Part shown: positions 25,810-33,677 of the stretch, in pieces
How the letters are laid out: the number at the start of each line of letters is the position of its first letter
Numbering within the stretch: position 1 is the first letter of the stretch
From: Nodularia sp. LEGE 06071
GTDB lineage: Bacteria > Cyanobacteriota > Cyanobacteriia > Cyanobacteriales > Nostocaceae
Assembly (NCBI RefSeq): GCF_015207755.1
Contig: NZ_JADEWH010000026.1
Location: 1 to 39,555, forward strand
Length of the DNA stretch: 39,555 nucleotides
Direction: 5' to 3'
Program-made: the position numbers and the translations under genes
The notes under the pieces: model-generated
The model's database searches: none
Seen by the model: only the letters and a program-made list of their open reading frames with translations
Told to the model about the DNA's origin: nothing

Positions 25810-25965
25810 TATCCCCCTTCTTCAAGCATTGCTATCAATGACCAAAGAGTAATATCAACGCTGTCCAGCCGTCCCAGATTTTCACTCAATGTCAACCATC
25901 AACGGCAGTTTGCACTAACGTCTATACTATGTCTATACCGAAATCAACTGGACATAAAACTTACT

Positions 25966-26020
25966 TGACACTCCCCACGCATAGAATGCGGGGGATTCTT
26001 AACTCATTGGGAGTCCAACG
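25966..26020 (-). mobile_element. Solo right-end remnant of an IS200/IS605-type (TnpB) element
   Basis: The hairpin CCCC-A-CGCAT / ATGCG-GGGG (25973-25994) flanked by TTGACACT on one side and GATTCTTAACTCATTGGGA on the other matches, from memory, the right ends of cyanobacterial IS1341/IS605-like elements. No tnpA or tnpB gene remains; the Rpn pseudogene abuts it. Confidence 0.45.
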
Positions 26021-26072
26021 ACTTTACCCTCATTAAGCATCGTAAACTTGTAAACGCCAATCTCCCGTGCGC

Positions 26073-26916
26073 TTACTTCTGTGTGTTCTCCTGTGCAGCA
26101 AGCCGGACAGCTTCTACATCAACATTGAGTTGTTGAGCAATCTGTTCTACACTCATCCCTGTTTTTAGTAACAGTGGCACAGCTGCAAACAACATTTCAG
26201 CTTTCTGTTCTTCCCGACCTTCTTCCCGACCCTCAGCTTTCGCTTCCTGATAAACCCTTGTTTGCTCTAAACTTAGTCCCAGCATAGCAACCAAATCCTC
26301 TCTACTCAACGAAGAAAACTTGTAAACAGCAATCGTGGTGATAATATCTATGATTTCGTTTTTCGGCAGTGCATCCGTTGACTCTAATTGTACCCGCTCA
26401 ATTAATAGACGAGCTTGTTCTGCCATCCCCTTCTCTGAGGCGATTGTTAACTGAATTAAATTGATGCCTATTGGCAGAGTATTAGGATTACCTAGCTCAT
26501 CCAAATAAATGCGCTGCACTTGGTCGCTGTTTAAAAATATGCGATGAGTTCTTGTATCGCTTGGTTCTAAAGAGCGTGATGGGAAAATTACCACACAGTA
26601 CCAGTCATCGTATTCAGACCGATTCCGGTTCAAATACATCATTGATTCGGTAAAAAACCGATGATACAAACCTTCATCGCTCTGGAATTGAACTTCTGCA
26701 AAAAAGATAACTCTGGGTGTTGCACCCTCTGGAGGTAAAAAGACCCCATCAATGCGTTAGCGCAGCTTGCCGACGAAGGAGGCATAAAGAGGTTTCTTTC
26801 ACCTCAACTGACTCAAATCGGTAGTTCTGCGCCTGTTCAGGACGGTCATCAACCAGTTCAAAAATTAACCCAGGAAATCGCTTAAAAATTTGGTAATAAA
26901 TCGAGTCGCGTTTCAC
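26073..26916 (-). pseudogene. Rpn-family (PD-(D/E)XK) nuclease/putative transposase, frameshifted
   Basis: The 3' part (198 residues from 26669) is open and reads YHRFFTESMMYLNRN, then VVIFPSRSLEP, LDELGN, and a C-terminal EGREEGREEQKAEML repeat region, typical of Rpn/DUF2887 proteins. The N-terminus lies upstream: GTG at 26916 opens KRDSIYYQIFKRFPGLIFEL and ends at RFESVEVKETS. A 28-base insertion (26757-26784) then shifts the frame; removing it restores the join L-RIDGVFLPPEG. The gene is therefore split, and the nuclease core is broken. Multiple chromosomal paralogues are usual in these bacteria, so loss is probably tolerated. Confidence 0.8.
26757..26784 (-). repeat. 28-bp insertion of a small dispersed repeat in the Rpn gene
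   Basis: The minus strand here reads TGCCTCCTTCGTCGGCAAGC and eight more bases. Deleting exactly 28 bases restores the Rpn frame. Its size and the CGGCAAGCTGCGCTAA core resemble the small dispersed repeats described in Nostoc genomes. Confidence 0.65.
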
Positions 26917-27311
26917 TTAAATATGGCAATATATTGATTATTTACTAGGTATTTTATCATCAAAATAAAACAGCCATATATTTAATTTTTATACACAAAG
27001 TTATAACTAAATTTTTCCTAATAATTTAGTTATAACTGGCTTTTATCAATAAATCGAGTCATCAGTTTAATATTTGGGTGATCTCTATCCAGTCCCCAAG
27101 CTCTTTACTGAACCTCTGGGCAATCGCTACAAAAGATTTGAGTTAAAGATACAGTAGTTACAGATGAATTATCGGTAACGAAGTTGGTGATTTATTAATC
27201 CTACAGGGGCAGAGTGGGTTAGTCTAAGTGATTTTTGAGTGCTATCACTGTGAGCAGAGGCTATTTTTGGAATACAAAGGGTTTCAGCAGTCAAAAATTC
27301 TGTTTGTTATG
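26917..27311. repeat. AT-rich gap with a perfect 14-bp inverted repeat
   Basis: No gene is visible in 395 bases. AGTTATAACTAAAT (26999-27012) is repeated in inverted form at 27024-27037 around an 11-base loop. It lies between the Rpn pseudogene and the end of the leftward membrane-protein operon; it could be an element boundary or a weak terminator. Confidence 0.5.
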
Positions 27312-28739
27312 TTAATCTTCAAAATTGATGGGCTTACCGTTGAAGTGCTGGTAAATGCGCTCAGGGTGCATCCAGGTTGGTAATGTCCTCTCCTCATCCT
27401 CTAAATTGTTTCCGTTCTCATCAACCAGACCATAGCGGACAACTACCCTAGACAGTGGTGTTTCACCATTGGCGCTAAACTTCTCTAATAGGATTGTCCC
27501 TGCCTTACGTGCTGATGCTGTACCATCTGGAAAGCTTTCATTGGTGGCGTTGTGGGTGATTCCTAGCAGGTATTCTTTGGCTTTGCGGGTATCGGTGAGG
27601 GACATTTTGAAGAATGCGATCGCGCTGTCACCACACAATGATTTTAGGTTAGTAAATTCATCACAAATCACCTGCTGCTTAGTCTTTGGCTTCTGCTTAA
27701 TCCGTTGTAACCATCTATCACAACATTCATCAAAAGCTGTGCTGATATCTTCTTCAGTTTCAGCTAGTGTGTAAGCTTGTAGGAGTTTCCACACTTCGGC
27801 ATTATCACCAGTGGCGTGTCTATCAATAAGCTGGTGTACTGGTGCATCAAGGCAGTATTTTCTGATGAGTGCGATCGCTCCGGCTGTGTATGTCTTGCCT
27901 GACCCTTGATTGCCTATGAGCCACAACGGTTTAAGTGAATTGATAATTTTCCACAAATAACCATCCTCATGACCTTTTAGGGCATCTATCAAACTGGTTT
28001 TGAGCGCTTCATTAGGTGATTGGGTATCAGTTTTACTGTCAGTAATTGGTTTTGATATCTTCTCAATTTTACGGGTAGTCTCAACAGTGGATAAACGATT
28101 GTCAGCAATCGCCTTGTCCAGTTCTGATATCTGTAACTCGTGACTTTTAAGTGCAACTTCACCTTGTAATTGTCCGTTAATGTGGTCTAGTTGCTGTTCT
28201 CCCTCACTCTTTAGCTGTTCAATTGCCCCTGCCGTATCCCGTGCAATTATCTCCTTAGTTATTTGGGCTTGGTGCTGTTTGCTATATGCAGTTAGATCCA
28301 AATGATTAGACACATATATATCATTCTCCAAAGCTTTTATTTTCAACAATGAGAACTGAGAATGAATTGCTTTCTCTTGTGTATCTGTGAGTGATTTACT
28401 TACACCATACGCACCAATTAAAAGAACAGTTCCCAGGACACCATATAAAGGTGCTTTGGGTGCTTCAGGAGGAATTACCCGTAAGAATTTCACCTTGTTA
28501 TCAAAAGTAAAATTACGCCGTTCCCGGTCGATTATCCAAGTAATCCCCCGCTTGATTTGATGACCCTCGCACACGTCAGTATCAGGATTAAAGCAGAATA
28601 ATGTTTCAGGATATTTGGTAGTGTCCGCAAACAGTGGTAAACATAGCGAAACACCACCAATAAACAAAGCAGTTGATAAGAATGTTGCTGTTCTTCGTTG
28701 TGCTTTCAGTTGGTGGTTGAATTGTTCTATCTCTTGCAT
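27312..28739 (-). CDS. Membrane-anchored P-loop ATPase, probably conjugation-related
   Basis: A 475-residue protein with two membrane helices (about 18-38 and 97-113) near the N-terminus, a long charged coiled coil (about 120-235) and a cytoplasmic ATPase domain. Walker A is WLIGNQGSGKT (274-284), and the Walker B-like strand is QQVICDEFTNL near residue 358. A TraG/VirD4-type coupling protein or a pilus-assembly motor would fit, but the length and family match are not certain. It is the last gene of an eight-gene leftward set of small, mostly membrane proteins, 11 bases after the preceding gene. Confidence 0.7.
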   Translation of the reverse strand: MQEIEQFNHQLKAQRRTATFLSTALFIGGVSLCLPLFADTTKYPETLFCFNPDTDVCEGHQIKRGITWIIDRERRNFTFDNKVKFLRVIPPEAPKAPLYGVLGTVLLIGAYGVSKSLTDTQEKAIHSQFSLLKIKALENDIYVSNHLDLTAYSKQHQAQITKEIIARDTAGAIEQLKSEGEQQLDHINGQLQGEVALKSHELQISELDKAIADNRLSTVETTRKIEKISKPITDSKTDTQSPNEALKTSLIDALKGHEDGYLWKIINSLKPLWLIGNQGSGKTYTAGAIALIRKYCLDAPVHQLIDRHATGDNAEVWKLLQAYTLAETEEDISTAFDECCDRWLQRIKQKPKTKQQVICDEFTNLKSLCGDSAIAFFKMSLTDTRKAKEYLLGITHNATNESFPDGTASARKAGTILLEKFSANGETPLSRVVVRYGLVDENGNNLEDEERTLPTWMHPERIYQHFNGKPINFED

Positions 28740-28750
28740 GGTTCAATTGT

Positions 28751-28993
28751 TCACTTCATCCATACAAACAACAAAGCCAATAAAAAACTCACAATCATAA
28801 TTAACTCAATGTGAATCATCCCAGCATTGATGAAATTAATAATGCTTCTATCTATTTGGTTCTCACGCATCCAGTCTGCAAGTAATGCCAAGTTGTAACC
28901 AGTGTCGTACAATCCCATGATTAAATAGTTGGCGGATACGATGAACACTAGCACCCCTATAAACTTAGTTAAAAAACCGTTCTTTCTATACAT
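28751..28993 (-). CDS. Small two-helix membrane protein
   Basis: An 80-residue protein of unknown family with two predicted membrane helices: residues 9-26 (TKFIGVLVFIVSANYLIM) and 60-78 (IELIMIVSFLLALLFVWM). A short amphipathic loop connects them. It overlaps the end of the upstream 219-residue gene by 8 bases and precedes the ATPase gene by 11, so the three are almost certainly co-translated and may form one membrane complex. Confidence 0.65.
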   Translation of the reverse strand: MYRKNGFLTKFIGVLVFIVSANYLIMGLYDTGYNLALLADWMRENQIDRSIINFINAGMIHIELIMIVSFLLALLFVWMK

Positions 28994-29645
28994 CTGAGTT
29001 CCCCTTATTCCTGATGCTGGAAAATGCTATTAACCCCACCCCTACTACACCAGCTATTAATAGTTCTAAGCCGGGAACCTGTAACCCTCCCCCTAATGAT
29101 TCAGCCGCTTTTATCTCGCTGTAAGTTTCCTTAATGGCTGCATGGGTTTGATAGACTGCACTGCTAATTTTTCGGGTTGAGTGCCAGGAAATAACCCCAC
29201 CAATAGCAAGTTTAGAAATTGCTACTAATGGTTTACTGTGGCGTATCTCCCAGCGTTCACTAGATAATTCAAAGTTGAAACTTTCGCCAGCATCTATCAA
29301 ACCAGGAAGTAAAGCGCAAATAATGCAAGTTGCAACTATCAAACTAATGCTTACTTGTAGGGTAAACAAGAACCAACTAAGACTGACTGAACCAAGTTGA
29401 CAGACTAGAAATAACACCCCACTGTCAAGCCGTTTACGCGCTTCTATCTCTTCATACAACTTGTTCTCGATGTATTGCAGATATCGCGCTGTGTCTTGGT
29501 TTGGTTCTGAGTCTTCAGTATCTAGCAGTTCATCAAGGTGGTCAGGCTGCATAGTAGGATAGGTGGGGTTTTGAGTATATAAAACCCCAGAAATCTTGAC
29601 TGTATCAATTTGTGATTTTGGATTAACAGATTTTTTCTTTTTCAA
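28986..29645 (-). CDS. Multi-pass membrane protein of the plasmid operon
   Basis: A 219-residue protein, not recognised. A soluble acidic N-terminus (residues 1-70) is followed by two hydrophobic segments about 78-117 (GVLFLVCQLGSVSLSWFLF; ISLIVATCIICALLPG), an amphipathic middle (LVAISKLAIGGVISW, about 144-158) and a final helix (LELLIAGVVGVGLIAFSS, about 192-209). It overlaps the next small membrane gene and is probably part of the same transfer or envelope apparatus. Confidence 0.65.
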   Translation of the reverse strand: MKKKKSVNPKSQIDTVKISGVLYTQNPTYPTMQPDHLDELLDTEDSEPNQDTARYLQYIENKLYEEIEARKRLDSGVLFLVCQLGSVSLSWFLFTLQVSISLIVATCIICALLPGLIDAGESFNFELSSERWEIRHSKPLVAISKLAIGGVISWHSTRKISSAVYQTHAAIKETYSEIKAAESLGGGLQVPGLELLIAGVVGVGLIAFSSIRNKGNSDV

Positions 29646-29698
29646 TCTAAAATCGGCAATCTAAAATTGATTGACAGGCGACTGGGGTTATTTATTGG

Positions 29699-30382
29699 TT
29701 AGAAACCTAGTGCAGTTTTCAGTTGTAGCAGTTTAGCTTTTAGTCCTGGAGATGATTGATAGTCTTTCTCAGGTATCAGGTCATATCTGGCTTTGTCTCC
29801 TTTATTCAGTGCTTCGTTTAATTCCTTCTTTTCATACTGTTCATCGGCTGCTATTTGTTTTATTTCGGGTCTATTGGACTGTTCTAATAAACTGGTCTTT
29901 TGGTCGATTCCTACCAAGTGTGCATCGATATAGCCCTTAATCTGGGTGTAGTTCATTTGGTATTTATGGCGTTGTGATTCCGCAGACTTAGAAGCAACAA
30001 ATTCAGCCGCTAACTCGCTCCGCGAATGACCATATTTGGTGTTTTCGAGGGTAGCTTTCATGGTAGCTTTATCAATGGCGATTGCTGACTTGCCAGCTTG
30101 AACTAAAATATCGCTTACAGCTTGATTGTATGCTTCAGTACCAGAGATAATTTGCTCATACAATTGGGCGAGTTTAGGTGCAAATTCAGCGCTTAAACTA
30201 CCTTGTCTTGCTAGTTCGCCTATTTTTTGGGCAGCTTGGACATCACCATTTAAAGCAGCATCAAAGTCTGATAATTCTACACCAAACTTGTTTTTTAAGA
30301 CATTGCTGATTCGTTTCGCTTTTGGCTGGACGTGGTTCTTGAGTGTTGGAGATTTTGCGGCTTTGAGTAATTTTTTAGTCAT
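29699..30382 (-). CDS. Hypothetical soluble helical protein
   Basis: A 227-residue, Lys/Ala/Glu-rich, mostly helical protein with no family I recognise. The open frame extends upstream to 30664, but that N-terminal extension is repeat-derived (runs such as LLPAPCSPAS), so ATG at 30382 (MTKKLLKAAKSP) is taken as the start. Features include FGVELSDFDAALNGDVQAAQ and a repeated AIDKATMKATLENTK pattern; no membrane helix is present. It lies between a repeat insertion and the membrane-protein genes of the operon. Confidence 0.6.
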   Translation of the reverse strand: MTKKLLKAAKSPTLKNHVQPKAKRISNVLKNKFGVELSDFDAALNGDVQAAQKIGELARQGSLSAEFAPKLAQLYEQIISGTEAYNQAVSDILVQAGKSAIAIDKATMKATLENTKYGHSRSELAAEFVASKSAESQRHKYQMNYTQIKGYIDAHLVGIDQKTSLLEQSNRPEIKQIAADEQYEKKELNEALNKGDKARYDLIPEKDYQSSPGLKAKLLQLKTALGF

Positions 30383-30435
30383 TGCTGGTAATATTGGGGT
30401 GAAAATTATATGGATTATTTGCGATTTCCTCCGGT

Positions 30436-30640
30436 CAAAAGAAGCAGGGGAGCAGGGAGCGGGGAGCAAGGGAGAAGACCCAGACAGAGCTTGTACTCCG
30501 TCCCAGTTCAAGCGCCCTAAAAGGCTTGTACTGAGCTTGTCGAAGTGGCGCTTAAGAGTACCCATGCTCCGCTTTGCTTGCCGCAGAGGGTTAGGGCTTG
30601 TTCCCCCTGCTCCCTGCCCCCTTCCCCTCTGCCTCTTCGG
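30436..30640. repeat. Purine-rich inverted-repeat element in the operon
   Basis: The left arm 30438-30480 (AGCAGGGAGCGGGGAGC-like) and right arm 30600-30638 (CTCCCTGCCCCCTTCCCC-like) form an imperfect long stem around about 120 bases that include TACTGAGCTTGTCGAAG. Repeats of this style are frequent in Nostoc-group genomes. It splits the operon between the 73- and 227-residue genes. Confidence 0.55.
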
Positions 30641-30668
30641 TAATGGACTCCGTAGGAATCGCACTTTC

Positions 30669-30878
30669 TCAAGTGGTTAAGTTTTGAAGTGAGCAATTTT
30701 GAATTGGTTGGGACTGTGGTAAAGTCTGCCAACGCAGTTCTAGCAATGCTTGCTGGGCATCTCCTAATGTTAGGTCTGGGCTGTACTCTACTGCTTGAAA
30801 GTCTGGGTGCTTTTGGATTTGGTCAATTAGCGCTAGGGATTGGTTAATTAGTGTTGACAGTTCCTTACTTTCAGTCAT
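30669..30878 (-). CDS. Small hypothetical protein
   Basis: A 69-residue acidic helical protein (MTESKELSTLINQSLALIDQ..., later DLTLGDAQQALLELRWQ). Not recognised. ATG at 30878 overlaps the stop of the preceding gene by four bases (ATGA), which decides the start over the GTG at 30890. The sequence downstream is the repeat element. Confidence 0.55.
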   Translation of the reverse strand: MTESKELSTLINQSLALIDQIQKHPDFQAVEYSPDLTLGDAQQALLELRWQTLPQSQPIQNCSLQNLTT

Positions 30879-31090
30879 TTTTTGAACCACTGGGGAACCT
30901 CCAAGTAAATATTAGGATCTTGAAATTCTCTGTACTCTGGTTTGGTGACTCTATGCCTACTAAATCGGTAGTTGTCAAAGGCTACGAGTGCAGCAGCAAG
31001 GGATGAAATTATCAGAATGATGGATATGGCTTTTGAGGGGTTAAAGCTAATGACAAAGCTTTTATCCTGCCTTACTTGGTGGGAGTGCAA
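30875..31090 (-). CDS. Small single-helix membrane protein
   Basis: About 71 residues with one strong membrane helix (AISIILIISSLAAALVAF, about 21-38), then a basic then acidic tail (NYRFSRHRVTKPEYREFQD). Family unknown. The longest frame opens at TTG (31090), overlapping the upstream gene by 29 bases; the real start could be slightly further downstream. It is coupled to the 69-residue gene by an ATGA overlap. Confidence 0.5.
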   Translation of the reverse strand: MHSHQVRQDKSFVISFNPSKAISIILIISSLAAALVAFDNYRFSRHRVTKPEYREFQDPNIYLEVPQWFKK

Positions 31091-31805
31091 ATACTTTGAG
31101 GGCTTGTCTTGTTTGTTGGCGAAAGCGTTCGGAACCGCTTTTGATGTCTTGGCTAATGCTCCTTAATCCATCATTTAGCAGATCCGAATTTTCAGCGTCC
31201 AGATTGTGAATTGTCTGTTTAATTTCTTGCACAATATGTTGGATTTTCTGCCTACTCAAAGCTGCTTTGTGCTGGACAAAGGCTGTGATTGCTGACTTTA
31301 TCTCCTCCAGTTCATCATCTGAATTTGTACTGGCATAATCGAAGTTTTCAGCTATGGCTGTAACGTCTTCTATGTTGAGAGCGATACCCATGCTTTCGGC
31401 AGTAGATGCAACTAATTCTGAAGTTTCTTGCAGTGCGATTGCTGTTTCCTCTGGTTCAGGTTTTAGGATTGTTTGTGGTTCTTCTGTTTGTGCTTGAGGA
31501 ATTGTTTCGAGTGATGCGATATCTTCTTGTGCTTCTGAATTAATAGGTAGTATTGTTTCCTCTGCTTGAGGTTCTAAAGCTGTGTCAATGGGTACGCTTG
31601 TTTCTTCTTCTATCTGGTTTTCTGGTTGGGGAATTGGGGCGAGTTGATTTACAAAATATTCAGTCACGGCATTTACCTCTTCATCTGTGGGATTTTGAGG
31701 GTCTAAAACCATCTCGGAGTAGACAGACTTTATATCTCCCAAAGCGATTTTTAAACCTTTGCGAGATAGTCTTGATTGAATACGAGTTGCAATTTTATTG
31801 ACCAT
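31062..31805 (-). CDS. Hypothetical acidic protein of the plasmid operon
   Basis: A 247-residue protein. Residues 1-60 have a compact start (KIATRIQSRLSRKGLKIALG, then VTEYFVNQL). A Pro/Glu/Thr/Gln-rich linker follows (about 60-135), then a helical C-terminal part rich in Gln and Glu (SRQKIQHIVQEIKQTIHNLD). ATG at 31805, two bases after the previous stop, is preferred to in-frame upstream codons. The disordered acidic linker resembles those of plasmid regulatory or partner proteins, but no function can be assigned. Confidence 0.6.
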   Translation of the reverse strand: MVNKIATRIQSRLSRKGLKIALGDIKSVYSEMVLDPQNPTDEEVNAVTEYFVNQLAPIPQPENQIEEETSVPIDTALEPQAEETILPINSEAQEDIASLETIPQAQTEEPQTILKPEPEETAIALQETSELVASTAESMGIALNIEDVTAIAENFDYASTNSDDELEEIKSAITAFVQHKAALSRQKIQHIVQEIKQTIHNLDAENSDLLNDGLRSISQDIKSGSERFRQQTRQALKVFALPPSKAG

Positions 31806-31807
31806 GA

Positions 31808-32233
31808 TTAACTGACCTTTGCTAGTTGGTTTTTTTGGATTTTGGCTTTGTAGATAAGTGCAAGCGCACAAATGGGAATGAGAACTGTTTTGTTATAAAA
31901 CGCTTTACTTTTAAACCCTCCACAGCTTTTGAACCATCTGGATATAGTGCTTTGATTGGGGTGAATGTTTAGCTGTGACAAAAGTTTGATAAACTGTTTC
32001 CCGGTTATTCCTTCACCAATACTTGGTTCTAGTTGCTTAGAGATTTGGGCTTTTACTTTGTGGTATTGGCTAAAGTACCTGGGGGATGTTTTCTTGAGTG
32101 CAATAAACAGTTCAAATCCTGATTTGGTTAGTGGTAATTCACAGGTAATCATTGCCTGTTTTACTCTCCACCAGTGAACATCGTTGACCCTGACACCAGC
32201 AAGAGTTTCATAAATTATCCGTGGTTCCTCCAT
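31808..32233 (-). CDS. Putative helix-turn-helix protein, first gene of the leftward operon
   Basis: A 141-residue basic protein. GITGKQFIKLLSQLNIHPNQ followed by STISRWFKSCGGF looks like a helix-turn-helix, which fits a regulator or a primase-helper. The C-terminus is hydrophobic then basic (VLIPICALALIYKAKIQKNQ), possibly a membrane-proximal helix. It starts 53 bases from the 22-bp direct repeats at 32288-32352, which could be its own operator. Confidence 0.6.
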   Translation of the reverse strand: MEEPRIIYETLAGVRVNDVHWWRVKQAMITCELPLTKSGFELFIALKKTSPRYFSQYHKVKAQISKQLEPSIGEGITGKQFIKLLSQLNIHPNQSTISRWFKSCGGFKSKAFYNKTVLIPICALALIYKAKIQKNQLAKVS

Positions 32234-32287
32234 AGGGTTATTTCTTGCAATATGCGTTAGTTGTAATTTGCATAAATGCAGTAGATG

Positions 32288-32352
32288 TAATACACATCTT
32301 GCGTATTTGAATTACACATCTCGCGTATCTGAATTACACATCCTGCATTTGG
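32288..32352 (-). repeat. Three 22-bp direct repeats (iteron-like)
   Basis: Copies share TACACATCTYGCGTATYTGA and lie at exact 22-base spacing (TACACA at 32291, 32313 and 32335), the third more diverged. The core GATGT also recurs near 32889-32905. The length is typical of plasmid iterons; they may equally be operators for the leftward operon. Confidence 0.6.
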
Positions 32353-32368
32353 GGAGTGGATCTATGCT

Positions 32369-32626
32369 TCACTGAGCTAAATATGCGGTATCTGGATTAC
32401 AATATTTAAGGTTTTTACGACCTCCATTGCTTGCTGTTAGGTTGTTTTGGGTATGCGGGTGAATTGCATAACTCTCCGCTTGCACACTGTTATCAGCTTG
32501 AAAAATTAACTTCTCTACTGCTGCGGATAATGCTTGGGTTGGCACGTCTTGAGGCAGTCCAAACATTTTGCACAATTCTTCCACTGCTAAGTAGGAAATG
32601 GTGATGCGCCGAGAGTCATATTTCAT
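32369..32626 (-). CDS. Small hypothetical plasmid protein
   Basis: An 85-residue protein (MKYDSRRITISYLAVEELCK, then MFGLPQDVPTQALSAAVEKL). The first 50 residues could form a ribbon-helix-helix-like or short helical domain: a strand RRITISY, then two helices. The C-terminus is polar and probably disordered. It lies between the iteron-like repeats and the candidate origin, a location that suits a copy-number or transcription regulator; that is inference. Confidence 0.5.
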   Translation of the reverse strand: MKYDSRRITISYLAVEELCKMFGLPQDVPTQALSAAVEKLIFQADNSVQAESYAIHPHTQNNLTASNGGRKNLKYCNPDTAYLAQ

Positions 32627-33018
32627 GGGTTTACATTTCTACAAAAATTTTTGTTAACAGCTTTCATCAGCTTGATTGAGAAAATTTTTGGCTTTGGCGA
32701 ATGTTACTGTCATGGGTCAGTTTTTTTTAAGTCTTGAATTGTGGGAATTTGGCAGATATTTCAGCACAACTGGCTGTTATCCACATTCCCGACCATTGTT
32801 TAGCCTTAGCAGCACTTTCTGGCTTCTATCGCCTTTGTTTTGTGGCTGTTTTTGGCTTACAAAAATATTATAACATCTAAATAGATGCAGTTAGATGTAA
32901 TATAGCAGTATTAAAATAAAAATTACTTGATGTAGTTAACAGCGATACCGCAGCAGTTTAAACTAAAGGGGTGATCACAACGTATGATTTAGGAGAAAAT
33001 TTGAAACAAAAATGATGC
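32627..33018. other. Candidate replication origin region
   Basis: No convincing gene in 392 bases. It contains TTATCCACA (32777-32785), a perfect match to the DnaA box consensus, an AT-rich segment (32868-32945), and short repeats around AGATGCAGTTAGATGTAAT (about 32884-32902) that share a core with the 22-bp repeats. It lies between those repeats and the copG-like and rep genes. Taken together this is the best oriV candidate in the window. Confidence 0.5.
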
Positions 33019-33189
33019 ATGAGCAAGCGTTTTAGTGTAACGCTACCTGATACCGTATTTGAGCAGCTAGAAACACTAGCTGATAATCAAGGGCGGACTA
33101 CTGCCAATCTAGCGGCATACCTTCTAGAACTAGGAGTCCGCAATATGAAGCTAGAACCGCTACCGACTGAAAAAAAGAAGAAAAAATGA
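33019..33189 (+). CDS. CopG-like ribbon-helix-helix protein
   Basis: A 56-residue protein with the ribbon-helix-helix layout: strand KRFSVTLP, helix DTVFEQLETLADNQ, G-R-T turn, and helix NLAAYLLELGVRNM, ending in a poly-Lys tail. CopG-type proteins bind short palindromes as dimers and repress rep transcription on small plasmids. It lies about 490 bases upstream of the rep gene in the same direction, which supports a copy-control role. A perfect 17-base palindrome (ACTCATAT-T-ATATGAGT, 33482-33498) in the gap is a candidate operator. The only nearby AGGAG is 22 bases before the ATG, so the ribosome site is unclear. Confidence 0.75.
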   Translation: MSKRFSVTLPDTVFEQLETLADNQGRTTANLAAYLLELGVRNMKLEPLPTEKKKKK

Positions 33190-33677
33190 CCGAAACTTTT
33201 ATTGAGTAATTTCCAGTAAAAAATTAGGTCTTGTTAGATATAAGACGGACAAAAGTTCTGTAAGATCAGGCAAGAACGTAAATCAAGCTTGTAATGGAGG
33301 TAAATATACAACAGCACAAAAATTAAAAAGGCAAAGTGCTACTAGGTAGTGAACACTTTGCCTGAAAGTAAAAATTAAATATCTCGGAGCGGGGTTTATC
33401 TAAACACGACCAAACAAGTGGAACGAAGGTGAGATGTCTGACCACTAATTGGTTACTGTAAGTGATTAGTCCGCGCTGCCTACTCATATTATATGAGTTG
33501 CTGTGGCAATTTGAAAATTTCTGTTGGCAGATTTTGACAAATAAATTGAACAATCTTTTTTGAGCATCTCAAAAAAAAAGCCTAAGCAAGCAAAACAGTA
33601 AATCTCATAGATATCAGGTGTAGCAGCGCGATAACCCCCTCCGAATACTAAAAACCAAGTATTTGAGGGAAAAAACC
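33190..33677. promoter_or_regulatory. Rep leader with palindrome and antisense-oriented terminator
   Basis: No gene in 488 bases. A 10-bp hairpin (33329-33338 with 33354-33363) has its T-rich tail on the minus strand, so it terminates leftward transcription. The palindrome at 33482-33498 contains a perfect minus-strand TATAAT (33488-33493). These two fit a short countertranscript of about 150 bases running leftward across the rep leader. TTGACA at 33534 is a possible plus-strand promoter element. Confidence 0.45.

Noticed and set aside
30383-30664. N-terminal extension of the 227-residue protein
   Set aside because: Its sequence derives from a purine-rich inverted repeat and has Pro/Leu/Arg-rich low complexity; ATG at 30382 is a better start.
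32288-32352. CRISPR array
   Set aside because: The repeats are contiguous at 22 bases without spacers and number only three; no cas genes are present.
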